A stretch of 64,000 nucleotides of DNA. Origin: Muricea muricata (lineage: Eukaryota; Cnidaria; Anthozoa; Malacalcyonacea; Plexauridae). The stretch spans positions 14,026,713 through 14,090,712 of the forward strand of contig OY979723.1 in NCBI GenBank assembly GCA_963855995.1, in the 5' to 3' direction. Positions 41,001-51,440 of this stretch are shown here, piece after piece. Each line of letters starts with the position of its first letter. The first letter of the stretch is position 1. The translations under genes were made by a program, and so were the position numbers. The notes under the pieces are model-generated. The model was not told the DNA's origin. It saw nothing but the letters and a program-made list of their open reading frames with translations, and made no database searches.

Positions 41001-41902
41001 CAGAAAACACTTTCCTGCCTGTATGAAAGATCATCATTCCCATGACGTGTTGTTGCTATGCCCACCATGTCACATGATCTCAACGTACCACGATGATTTG
41101 TTGAGAAGAAAACTGGCGGAGAAATACCAGGCACCTTTAGGTAACCAACATATGTCAATTTGTCCTGAATAACAGGCTCTTTTTCGTTGCTGTTCGTTTT
41201 ATAGTGGGGCTCTGGAGACACCCTGTAGATGAAATTCCCCCTTACTTATTGTGCAAAACCATTACCAGTAGACAATACAAGAAAAAAACATACGCTCAAA
41301 AAACAACATCTTGTCAACTTTGGATATGATTTTTTAACAATCCTGTCCCCAATGAGCTTTTAACAATACTGTCCTGAAAAAGGCTAAACCCTTTGAAATC
41401 AAGCGCCAGTACCGCATGTCCAACTATTGAGATGCATATTTTTGTACCATTACTGAATAAACTGCTGAGCCATTAGTTGTCCTTTTTGCAATATCTAGCT
41501 TCAGCCCAGGTGGCAAGGCTCGTACAAGATCCAGAACTTAAGAAAGTGAAGTGTGCTGCTAAGGCTCTTGTTTACGCTGGAAAGACGATTCCTGAACAAA
41601 GACGAAATGAACTGCTATCTACTGTCAAAGATTATCTCAAGACTGACAACCCCACACGCGAAATGTTGCTTCAAGCTTCGGAGCTCGAAACCAGAAGAGA
41701 GAATTGTGATTTTGTTTCCCATGGTCGAGAAGTGGTTTTAAAAGTGAAGGAAAGCGGCGAGTTATTGAGCTTTGAAAGGATGTGGAGAAAACACTTTTTA
41801 GAAACGATGAAACCGAAATATTTGCCCCCATTGTGGACAATTGATCACGAACAGGAGAAGGTCAGAAGATTGCTTGAGAAAGAACTGGCTGTTGTTGAGT
41901 GA
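38094..41902 (+). CDS. EXD2: 3'-5' exonuclease domain-containing protein 2 (EXD2), complete, 4 exons
   Basis: DEDDy-type 3'-5' exonuclease implicated in DNA end resection and mitochondrial or RNA metabolism in vertebrates. Exons are 38094-38515, 39698-40635, 40835-41140 and 41499-41902, giving 689 aa (human 621). Exon 1 has exonuclease motif I (LGLDCEW, D39 and E41) and motif II (VGISEDTKKL). Exon 2 has motif III with the DEDDy Tyr and Asp (QIQYAANDA), then a long Ser-rich linker. Exon 3 carries the EXD2-specific C-terminal segment CVVCGRDDSYMRKNVIPHDY ... MKDHHSHDVLLLCPPCH, which looks like an HNH-type zinc-binding fold by its paired CxxC and H residues. Exon 4 closes the conserved C-terminus. 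Intron 1 holds a mariner-like MITE and other repeats, and intron 2 a 21-bp tandem repeat. I saw no N-terminal membrane anchor like the one in mammalian EXD2. Confidence 0.93.
38747..39113. mobile_element. Mariner-like MITE with TA duplication (EXD2 intron 1)
   Basis: The termini are CAGGGTGTCCCAAAAAA at the left and TTTTTTGGGACATCCTG at the right. Similarity extends inward about 70 bp (aaaactattgaaa.. / ..tttcaatagttttt), with TA on both sides (38745-38746, 39114-39115). It is 367 bp and non-coding. Terminal CAGGGTGTCCC with a TA duplication fits the Tc1/mariner superfamily. Related ends occur at 58236-58400. Confidence 0.8.
39350..39690. repeat. Diverged dispersed repeat shared with the SSADH intron
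   Basis: Phrases such as tttttgtgaag, a roughly 12-bp match around ccaaaatgaccaaaa, taccatag and catggtac/catgtcaagttgcc recur in degenerate form here and at about 52570-52870. Both lie in intron 1 of unrelated genes. The similarity is patchy and was judged by eye. Confidence 0.4.
40744..40826. repeat. 21-bp tandem repeat, about 4 copies (EXD2 intron)
   Basis: The unit ttgcattctcttgactattt plus c recurs four times with one or two changes, the last copy being partial, directly before the acceptor of exon 3. Its pyrimidine-rich strand contributes to the polypyrimidine tract of that acceptor. Confidence 0.85.
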
Positions 41903-42612
41903 AATTCGGTTGTGTGGAAACTTTCTCAAGTATAGTTTCAAATTTAAAGTAGTTTTGTTAAGACAGTCGTTTGAAAGGTTGTGAACAGCTACAGTTACTG
42001 TACCCGTGGTTACAGGGAAGCACGTAGTAATGTATTTTATTATGCATTTATCTCTTTGTACATTTTTTATCAAATACCCTACGGTCAAGTGATCAACACT
42101 TGTTAAAATTGTGTGTAGTTATTTTCTTAGGATAAGACCATTTGACTACTTTAATAAGTTATATGTCTGATACATGTTTCTCTGACCTAAATATATTTAT
42201 CATGTATTGAAATTAACTTGTGTTCCTGCCTACCTGTACGTGTTCTATTCCCGTGTAGCTTCTCGTGCATGTAAACATTGTGTTATAGACAGGGGAATGA
42301 AACATGCCAGAGAATAGTAATACCAAAACATGTAGAATAATATTGAAAATTTTATATTTTGATATTATGTTTTATATACAAGACAGAGCTAGAAAGTCAT
42401 ACTTAAACGGTTTGTGATTAATCTATACCTCCTTTCTCGAGCAGAGAAAATTGATAATTCATTGGTGACCAGCGTTTGCTATTGATATATGCATAATATA
42501 TTTGAAAGCTAAGCTTTCCAAGTGTTTGTTTAGGTCGCTAATTAATTTATTCAGCTGCTATGTTACAGATTGAAATTATTTACTATTTACTTTAAAATAT
42601 GCGAAGAAAAGA
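41903..42612. other. Intergenic stretch, EXD2 3' side
   Basis: This is the EXD2 3' UTR and the spacer to the converging truncated PAN-EGF gene. It is AT-rich. I see no exon, no repeat with clear ends, and no remnant of the missing fibrinogen-like part of the neighbouring gene. Confidence 0.5.
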
Positions 42613-44190
42613 CTACTTAGTTACCGAAAAACATTGAGTCGAGTTTTTACTTTTGCCCAGTGGCGTCAAAGTCCAAGCACGGTGTGAATCAAAATGACAG
42701 TATACTTTCACGAGTGACCCAGCGCTAGTATTCACAACTTTGTACCAATCAGATGGCTGGGAACTGTTGGCATAGCCTTGACATGACCTGATTGGCTCAC
42801 ACGTATTTCCATGGTAACCATCCTTGCATTCGCATGTGAAGCGTTTCCAGGGCTTTGCAAGGGAATTAAGTGGTTTGCAGCGTTCGTTCTGATGACAAAG
42901 GGATGGTTCTTTACAACAATTACGTTTCATTGCACAACGCGTGTTTGAACATTGCCTTTTTGTTTGCTATAGAAAAGTCAGAGTAAATTTGAAACGCTCT
43001 GCAACCTTCAACGGGAGGCGGGTTGATAGGGGCTGTAGACTGGCAGCCGAAAACTTGTTAATGAATAGTATTTTACACAAGGGCAATAAAAGTTGTTTTT
43101 CATGTCATAGGTATAGGACACTTTGGGAAAAAAGTTCACAACAAAGCCGATAAATTGTTTAATTTAGATAAATTCCATGACGAACGTGTAAAAAGAGGTC
43201 AATAATGGCATATGTGATAATTGAAATTTCCTTTGATATGAAGGCTTTCTGTCTGTCTTCCACCCATACTTCAGTTATTTTTCATGTTACAAGTCACGAA
43301 TGTATCGTCTTTGATCTCATCACGAATTTAGGTCTGGGATCAGGGCACGGGACATTAGGGATCGTAGGATAAAGGAATAATCGATATACTTCGTGCTTTC
43401 TTAATTTTGTCCCTGTTTTGTCAACTGTCATTCAAATTGCTCTTGAAACATCTGCTCTACACAGCATATTGAATGAATCTGTATTGTTCAAGTGCTATTA
43501 GCCACCCGCGGTACAAGCAGTATAGCAATTATTCCAATAAACATTTTCGCTTGTATGCAAATTAATTGCGAGATGCCTAAATTGGTTTTCAAGCATGCAA
43601 ACACGTAAAAATACGCGGATCCCTTGAAAAAACCTACCTCAACGTTGCTTTCTGTGTAGTTTCTCATCTCATATGTAGCATAAATGCAGCCATTTTTATC
43701 ATGAAGTAATGAACTGTTCTCTTCTTTGTGACTTGAACACAGTTGACATTTTGTATTTTGACACACTTGAAACGACTGGCATCTACAGTTCTCTAGACAA
43801 CGTCCCAGACAATCTGCGATGTTTCCCGTTTTGATACTGAAAGTTTTGAACAAACAGGATTCGTCAGCTGCTTTCTTTTCCTCTGCTTTGATGGTGAATT
43901 GAGGTCGACTGTTGTGTAGTTGCATTGACAAAATGAATGCAACCACGCTGTAAGATAATATTAATAAATATAAGTGCTTTCTGAATTCGCCAATATTTAT
44001 GCCAAATGATAATACTGTTGTAAAGTGCGGTAAAGTAAAATGATTATTTGGCTAGAATATTTCAATAAGAGCGAGCCAGTTGAATATTTTCGCGATGTTC
44101 ATCTATTTTTATTAATGGTTACGATCTTAAACATGACATTGTTGTAAATTGTTTATCTTCATACCTCACAAATCTTCGATAAAAAACCAT
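42613..44190 (-). CDS. Secreted PAN/Apple-like + EGF protein, copy 1, truncated fibrinogen-like domain
   Basis: Exons are 44165-44190, 43638-43947 and 42613-42966, joining in frame to 229 aa. A 26-bp first coding exon plus the start of exon 2 makes a signal peptide (MVFYRRFVSVVAFILSMQL). Exon 2 is a Cys-rich PAN/Apple-like domain (DCLGRCLENCRCQSFQVCQ, then KCQLCSSHKEENSS). Exon 3 starts with a Cys-rich EGF-like module (CERC..PWKRFTCECKDGYHG) and the beginning of a fibrinogen-like domain (RSCQGYANS..VKVYCHFDSHRAWTL). After WTL it diverges abruptly and stops about 165 residues earlier than copies 2 and 3. It is either a truncated gene or a pseudogene. It is inverted relative to its two paralogues. 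Likely extracellular; ligand unknown. Confidence 0.7.
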
Positions 44191-45462
44191 ATTCTTCTAA
44201 ATAGAGTTTAGCATCACAGAGCTTTCTTTGTCACAATGTCGCTACGATATTTGTACACTGGCTACAGTAACTCTTCGTTTTAAACCCAAGTGGCCATAGA
44301 GCGTTGTCTTTACAGTAATTATGCTATACGTGTGCAGGTGTATTTGTAAATTGCTATTTTTAAGGTAAAATTGAGAGAGTCCATTAACGGCAATCCACAA
44401 TGCGCATTAATGCGCAGATGGGACCAAGAAGATTTTATCATTCAGCTAAGACAATTTGTTTCGATATATTTATTTCCGAATGCCCAATTCTATTTCTTGT
44501 AAATTTTATGTTTGTGTATTTTAGAATGGGTTTATGTCAAAATGCTAGTTTAGAGCTGTTTATAATAACGAGAGCTCATTCTGCGTTTTCATTGGACGAC
44601 AGTGTCACATGTTCTCTTCATATTGGTTGTGCCAGACGTTTATTTAATTACGACGAGATAGGCCCATATAAGGGATGACATTGTAGTTTTAATTTGGAAC
44701 CTGTTTTTCGAGCTGTTTTATCCCATTGTCAAACCTATAAGTTTAAGCGAACCAATGAAAATCACTCTTTCGAGCAGGTGCTATATACTCCGGGGGGGAG
44801 TATGGTGCAATAGGTGGAATTTTTAATAACCTTCATCTTGCGGTCATAAACTTTAATAAACTTCATCTTGTGGTAAAAGGCTTTGTGAACGATCTTCTTA
44901 TTGTGTCCAGAAACATCTTAAAACAACTGATGCACCTAAATGCATAGTTACTTCATGTGAAATGGCAATCAAATAAATAATTTGTCCAATGCTTGATGCG
45001 GAAAATTTTCCGTTTAATTTCCTCTGCAGAACACCGTTTCCTCCGCTTAGTGCACATTTCTTATTTCCTTCCCTTTCCTGCTGTCTGATTGTATTCCAGA
45101 TCATGCTAAAATTATCGGTCAAATTATGATTCTCAAATATATAATCACTCTCATATCAGAGTGTCGGATGTTTATGATTAATGACACTCTTAGCTTCATT
45201 TACAAGCATGCTGCGAGTAAAGGTATATAATAGACGAAACATTGCATTGCAAATATTGCACGCAAATCTCGTCACGTCGCAATATATCTCACTCGCCCTA
45301 CGCCATTATTTGTAGTGTGTGTGTGAATGTATTTACTTTTCCCTGCGTACGAATTTCTCCAAAAGTATTTGAAGAAGATCGATACTCCTGAAAAAGGTTT
45401 TCAGAGCGAAGCTTAGAGAAGAGTTTTGGAAGAGATTGTCTCGAGACTAGATGTCGACAACC
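44191..45462. other. Shared 5' region between copy 1 (-) and copy 2 (+)
   Basis: The two copies point away from each other, so both promoters lie here. A TATA box for copy 2 is at 45224-45232. The short open frames at 44400-44678 and 44898-45122 show no family resemblance. A short G-run repeat (ctccgggggggagt) sits near 44788. Confidence 0.5.
45224..45232 (+). promoter_or_regulatory. TATA box of PAN-EGF-fibrinogen-like copy 2
   Basis: TATATAATA within aaaggtatataatagacg lies about 240 bp before the start codon at 45463. This leaves about 200 bp of leader if transcription starts some 30 bp downstream. Confidence 0.5.
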
Positions 45463-47349
45463 ATGTTACGGTAAGAATGTTGTCATGGGTTGGGTTGTAA
45501 TAAAATAAGCTGAGGTATGCGTGTATACAAAGACCGTTATTTGAAGTCTGTTATAAAAACATTTCCAATTGTCGACCACACCAACTTTTTTTGATAAATA
45601 TACCAACAATTCCCGATCTTTTCTTTTCTGCCTGGCAATAACTCTGTTTTACTGACGACTTTTGTAAATTTGGAATTGTCACACTCCTCGTTATCACGCC
45701 CTTGGAAGCATGTTTCTTTTTTTCACTCGTATGTTTAATTAATGTAAGCTTTTTTCTACTGCTTGGAGAGATGGGTTGAGGTATGCCCCTGTGTAATATC
45801 AGGCTACAGTAGACAGTATATGTATATAGTCGAGACTCGTAGGGCTTAGATGATCAAAAAATAAAATAATTTATTTGTTCATGAATTTACGACATGCAGG
45901 TCAGAACACAGAGCAAATGTGTTTATTAAACAGTACTGCGTATGTCAACTGTACTGCTAAATAAACAGACATCATCTTGAATCTTGATATTTACAGACTG
46001 ATAACCATCGTTTTGGCAGCACTATCTCCTGCCAATCCTACAATGATCAACAACAAACCTCAGTTCACCATTAAAGCAGAGAAAAACAAAGCAGCAGACG
46101 AATCCTGCCTGTTTGCAACTTTTAATATCAAAACTGGAAACATCGCAGATTGTCTGGAGCGTTGTCTAGAGAAATGTCGGTGCCAGTCGTTTCAAATTTG
46201 TCAAAATACAAAATGTCAACTGTGTTCAAGTCACAAAGAAGAGAACAGTTCATTACTTCATGATGAAGATGGCTGCATTTATGCTACATATGAAATGAGA
46301 CATCTGATAGAAACAGCTCAGGTAATACTCGGATGAAAATGCTCTCATGTTTAATTTAATTTTTTCATGTTTTAGGTTATTTCAATTTGTTAATTTCCAC
46401 AAATACTTCTTTAGCAAACATTCCAATATTTTGTTATTTTTTGTTTTCATGACATAACCCTCTATAATCATATATCTACGTCACTTTCGTTTAGACGTTG
46501 GAGAACCAATGTTCAGACGTGAGTTGTGCAATGAAATACAACTGTTGCCAACAATCAGATCTCTGTCCTAACAACCAAATGTGTACACAAATCAACTCCA
46601 ATGTGAAGCCATGGAAACGCTTCTCCTGCAAATGCCCCGATGGTTACTATGGAGACAACTGCGACCAGCCAATCAGGTCATGCCAAGGATACGCCCAAGG
46701 TTCCCGGATACCTGGCATGTACAAAGTAGTGCGGCGGAAAAGTGCTGGGTCAGATAGTATATATGAAGTATACTGTCACTTTGATTCTGATGGCGCTTGG
46801 ACTCTGGTACAGTCTTTCAGCTTTGAAAACCATACAGTTAACGACAGTGGGTTTAAAAAACCTCTTACGAACAACTCTCCCATTAGTCCAGATGTAACAT
46901 GGAGTGGCTATCGACTTTCTAAAGGTAGAATGCTTTCAATCAGTGAAGATTCTGAGCAGATACGTTTCACCTGTGACTTCGAGAAGGTTCATGATGTGAA
47001 TTCATCAGACTATCTCCGAATATCGCTTACCAACGATGATATGAAGAAAATCATTACCAACAGATATAGATTAGAAATTCCTTCTACTAGTTACGATGGT
47101 AAAATAAATGGATATTATTTAAATGACTGCAAGATAGAGCTTCATCACAATACTGGTGAAGGCTTCCACGTGAATGTGGAGAAAGAATCGCCTTGCCAAT
47201 GTGACATCCCAGAAAAGCCCAACAATTGTGACAAATTTCATTATTTTAGCTACTTTTCAGATGAAAACTGTTTGCAACCAGTCCACCGTTGTACTCAGTA
47301 TAAAAATTCCACATCTCAGTTATGGTTTGGGGGAAAACACGCGCCATAG
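45463..47349 (+). CDS. Secreted PAN/Apple-like + EGF + fibrinogen-like protein, copy 2, complete
   Basis: Exons are 45463-45470, 45997-46321 and 46495-47349, giving 395 aa. The first coding exon is only 8 bp (ATG TTA CG). Joined to exon 2 it gives a good signal peptide, MLRLITIVLAALSPA, which is why I prefer it to any start inside exon 2. Exon 2 encodes a PAN/Apple-like module (DCLERCLEKCRCQSFQICQ). Exon 3 has a complete EGF-like module (CPNNQMC...FSCKCPDGYYGDNC) and then a fibrinogen-like segment (SCQGYAQGSRIPGMYKVV..YEVYCHFDSDGAWTLVQSF). This segment continues to LWFGG but lacks the usual GW/WN-rich core of a full fibrinogen C-domain. Polyadenylation signal at 47378-47383. Probably a cnidarian surface or secreted recognition protein; that role is inference. 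Confidence 0.85.
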
Positions 47350-47377
47350 CGTACTGAACTGAGTATAAATATGTAGT

Positions 47378-47383
47378 AATAAA
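47378..47383 (+). terminator. Polyadenylation signal AATAAA of copy 2
   Basis: The hexamer lies about 30 bp after the stop codon of copy 2. Confidence 0.5.
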
Positions 47384-47577
47384 ATACTAATATGTTTAAA
47401 AGTATACAAAATCACAATTACGAACTTGATATCTTATTATAATTATATTGGGAGGGGGGGGACTTTAATGAGAATTTTGCCCCGTGTGCCCGAAATTGTT
47501 TGGGCGGCCCTTTATACTCCCCCTATATGCTCGGGTGTGCAGTCACAGTATGGCGATTAAACAGTATGGCCACTTGG

Positions 47578-47660
47578 CAGTGCAACTGTGCCCCTTTTTT
47601 TATGCAACCAACTGATCAAAATAATGGCGAGTTCAGCGTTTCTATTGGCCAGAAAATGCA
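47578..47660. repeat. Dispersed repeat related to 18630-18720
   Basis: Both sites read tttttatgcaa, then an aatggcg(ga)..cagttca/gttcag segment, then tctattggccagaaaatgca (ctattagccagaaaatgca in the other). A core of about 80 bp is conserved with scattered changes. The class is unknown. Confidence 0.6.
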
Positions 47661-48127
47661 ATTGACTGGCCAGAACCTGCATAATGAGCATGCGTAATGC
47701 GACATGCGCGTAGATACAAAGTTCGAAGGTTCCTCTGTTAACTTCCTATTCGCCATGTTACTTAAGTTTGATACTTAATTTTTTTTTAACTGTTGTTCAG
47801 TGAATATTAGGCGTGCAACGAATTACAAGGAAAATATAGTTTTAAATTAGGTGAACATGCGCATCGCGGGATTACAACCATATATTTAGTGTGTTATCTT
47901 TTACATTTGCATGTAAAACTGTGATCATGCATTCCCATCATTCTTCTTTTGTTTCTCATATTGCACATTTGACTGTTGTCGATGCGAAGCTTAACTGAAT
48001 TCGATGTATCTTATAATTCTCACACGTAAACTCGTATGTCAAAATATTACTTCCAGGCAGTCAGTTTTTGCATGAAATTACGTATTTCACTTGGCAGCCT
48101 TCGCAAAAGCTTCATCCGGTGTCAATA

Positions 48128-48427
48128 CAGGGACGTAGCCAGAACTTTCAAAGGGGAGGGGGGGGGGGAGCCCTGCAGATACTAATAATTATGATAGGTT
48201 TCACACACCTATCGCGTTAAATACTATCCCGGTTTAGCAAAGAGACGTGACGTCAATGCGACGTAAAATGCCGTGATTGCCCATCTCCAGATTTGCTCAC
48301 GGCATTTCCACATCGTTTTTACCTCGCTTTGGCGTTGTCATGGCGTTGTGTCGTCTTTGCTAAACCTCTCTATTAACGAAAGGGGGGAGCCGCGGCTCCC
48401 TTGGCTCCCCCCCTGGCTACGTCCCTG
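48128..48427. mobile_element. Non-autonomous hAT element with 8-bp target duplication (between copies 2 and 3)
   Basis: The termini are CAGGGACGTAGCCAG and CTGGCTACGTCCCTG, flanked by a perfect 8-bp duplication TGTCAATA (48120-48127 and 48428-48435). G-run and C-run tracts lie just inside the termini. It is 300 bp and non-coding. Confidence 0.92.
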
Positions 48428-48759
48428 TGTCAATACAGTATCATGTCCTCTTTCTAACGACCAATACTCGTATGGAACCATAGGTTAGGCATGCTCTAAA
48501 TTACCATGTAGCATATAAAAACGCCATAGTCTCGTAATCGATTTAAATTTTGCGTGAAATTGTTTGTCTGTTGGATATGCGGTGATGTTTTTTTTTTGTT
48601 ACAGGTGCTTTTAATTGGAATTGATGAAAGTGTTATAAAAGTTAATGGAACAAATAATTGGTGATTATTAAGAACAGGCCAAGCCAAGAGTAGAACGCGA
48701 TGCTACTGAGCCACCACAAATATCACGCTGTTTCCGAGCGAAGATTAATTTGGGGCGAA

Positions 48760-51440
48760 ATGTTTCAGCGATTTTTGAGGTATGATAACGACAGTTTCAC
48801 AACATATAAGCTAACTAAAAAAATCCTTTCAAAAGATCCTTTCAAAAGTATTCCAGTTACGCTGGCATGGAAATCAAGTAGAAGTACTAGTTGAAACATA
48901 TGTTTAGTTTTGGTTTTTAATGATCACAAAAATCGACCCCTCGAGGAATTCAGTGCTTGATAAAAATGCATTAGATGATGTGTTTACCACAATTGATTGA
49001 CGTTAAAATATCCGAAACAAGAAATGACCGAGTTTATATAAAAAAGTATGAAAGTAATTTGATCATGCATGTACGGCTCTGTTGGCAGGAATATTGCAGA
49101 ACATATTTTTTGAATATATTTTTTAATTGCCTTGCTAAGTTAGTGTAATATTATTCTTATGGTATATAGTTTGATTTTATCTAGCTTGGCCATTATTATT
49201 TTGGCAATACAGAGCGATTTATCGATGTCCCACAGTCGATCACCGTTTATCATAAAAACGGAGAAAAACAAAGCTGCTGACGAATCCAGCCTGTTTGCAA
49301 CCTTCAATATTAAAACTGGAAACATCGCAGAGTGCCTAGGGCGTTGTCTAGAGAACTGTCGGTGTCAGTCGTTTCAAATTTGTCAAAATACAAAATGTCA
49401 ACTGTGTTCAAGTCACAAAGAAGAAAACAGTTCGTTGCTTCATGATGAGGACGGGGGATGTGTATATGCTACGTACGAGATGAGAGATTTGCCTTTGCAG
49501 GTAATAGCTCCTATATAATAATTTCAAATTTTAAACTAATAAAATTTTCTTATATATTTGTGAAGTTTGCCGTCTCGCACCCAATTTAAACCACTAATTA
49601 TTTGCGGTGATTCTCCTCAGTGACGCGACTTTGAAATGACTGTACGACTGATTGAGAACTTTTGATTGGTCCTTGCTACTTTTTTCAATGTTTCACATTT
49701 GAATTTTTAATCTTTCATTGTCATTCTGCGTTCGAAATTGGTTTACAATTATTTTCTTGAACACCATTAATTTCAATTAGTTAAAACTTTGAGCAGAGTT
49801 GAAAAAACCCACGGGTATGCGGGTATTACCCGTGAGGAAAGTTTGCAAAATGGGCAGTCAATGAGGAAGGTTTCATGTCAACACACTACATAATGTATCC
49901 TAAACACTAACATAACAAAAAAATTAACAGATGATGATCTATTCTAGATAATCATGCCTTCCTTCTGAAAAAAATAGTGATTTATTTCGAGATTCATTCT
50001 GATCTTCAGTTTGGAAAGTCCAACTTTACAACATTTTGAGGAAAGTTTGCGAACTTTTAAAATTTTGCCCGGAGGAAGGTTGAACGCTTTTTGCAACTCT
50101 GACTTTGAGCATTGACGTACAAACCAATTATCTGAAACTGCATGAGGCTGCAGGTGTTCAATTAACGGCATTCCTTGTTTTTTAATAAAAGATGTTTTGA
50201 ATTCGCAGTTTGTTGCTCCGTCATCGTATGTGTCGTTTTTTAGATTTTAAGTGTTTTCTTCATGTCTACCTCATCTTGCAGATCTGACCTCCCGGCAAAA
50301 GGCCTAGAACTAGGAACAGCCAGAAATGCATTTTAATCATTCGTAGCATTTTTTTTTCGTTACGAAACTTGCTGATACTTTGTATTTGTGTTAAGTAAAG
50401 GGAATTATAAATCTACTATGAAATTAGGAACTGTGTATTTCAGATCAAGCATATTTGAACAGATATTTAGTTGTTGTAATCGAAAAATTAATTTCTGTTT
50501 AAAAAGGGTGTGTTTCATCAGATTACCTATTTGCATGAAAAACACATTGCGTTTGTCACTTTAGACTTTGGACGATCACTGTTTGGACACGAGTTGTGCA
50601 ATGAAATACAACTGTTGTCAACAATCAGAACTTTGTCCAAGTAACACAATGTGTAGACCAAACAGCTCTTTGCAAAAACCATGGAAACGTTTTATCTGTG
50701 AACAACAGGAGAATAACCATGGCAACGACAATAACCATGGCAACAACAATAGCGAACCAATCACAGCCACGTCATGCCAAGGATATGCCAAAGGTTCCAG
50801 GGCACCAGGCGTCTATAAGGTGATGGGCTCTGATTTGACGATCTATGAAGTATACTGTTACTTTGATTCTCACGGTTCATGGACTTTGGTGCAGTCATAC
50901 AGGTATGAAAGTGCTTTAAGGAGAACCAGTGAATTCAGAACACCCTTATCTGTGGATAATCCTGTCAGTGAAAATGCTCTTGCGTGGAACGGCTATCGAC
51001 TTAGCAAGCAAAGAATGAAGTCTATCGAAAAGAATTCATCTTTGTTGCTGTTTACCTGTAGCTATGAAGAAACTTACGATGTAAATAAATCAGACCACAT
51101 GGAACTATTGATAAGCGATCTAGTTCAAAATGACATCGTAGATTTGAGCTCAACAAGTAGCGTCGCGTGGGTAAGACGGTTGAAAGTCGGCGAAACTACA
51201 ATAGATGGTCGTATTAATCAGTGTTCATCTTCTGTGTACCAAAACAGCAGGCCAAAGACAACCTTACATGGCAGAAGTTTTCTTTATGCATGCAATACTG
51301 GTCTAGATAGTGGTCGAAATTGTTTAGCTGATAATAAAGTTTTTGCAATTTTTGGCAATTGGCACGGAAATCTATGTCAAGAGTATAAACATAAATGTGT
51401 ACAGAGTGGATCGACGACACAGATATGGTTTGGAGGCTGA
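48760..51440 (+). CDS. Secreted PAN/Apple-like + degenerate EGF + fibrinogen-like protein, copy 3
   Basis: Exons are 48760-48779, 49185-49500 and 50565-51440, giving 403 aa. The 20-bp first exon (ATG TTT CAG CGA TTT TTG AG, donor gtatga) resembles the first exon of copy 1 (same CGA/AGA TTT..TTG/GTG AG and donor) and gives MFQRFLSLAIIILAIQSDLS. An alternative start is ATG 49159, directly upstream of the acceptor. The PAN-like module is almost identical to copies 1 and 2. However, it has lost one Cys (ADESS for ADESC) and gained a Gly (DEDGGC). The EGF module keeps its first half but the second half is replaced by an Asn/His/Gly run (NNHGNDNNHGNNNSE), so three EGF cysteines are missing. The fibrinogen-like part is full length and ends IWFGG. 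Confidence 0.8.
49794..50101. mobile_element. Non-autonomous hAT element with 8-bp target duplication (intron of copy 3)
   Basis: The termini are CAGAGTTG..AAAAA and TTTTTGCAACTCTG. A perfect 8-bp duplication ACTTTGAG flanks them (49786-49793 and 50102-50109). It is 308 bp and non-coding; internal arms repeat gaggaaagtttgc. It lies in the intron 49501-50564. Confidence 0.88.

Larger units (their letters stand above)
47350..48759. other. Intergenic region between copies 2 and 3, repeat-rich
   Basis: It contains a G-run near 47450, a dispersed repeat (about 47578-47660, related to 18630-18720) and a 300-bp hAT element (48128-48427). No coding exon is seen before the 20-bp first exon of copy 3. 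Confidence 0.5.

Noticed and set aside
44400-45122. Small open frames on both strands between copies 1 and 2
   Set aside because: No domain and no exon signals; region is shared 5' flank.
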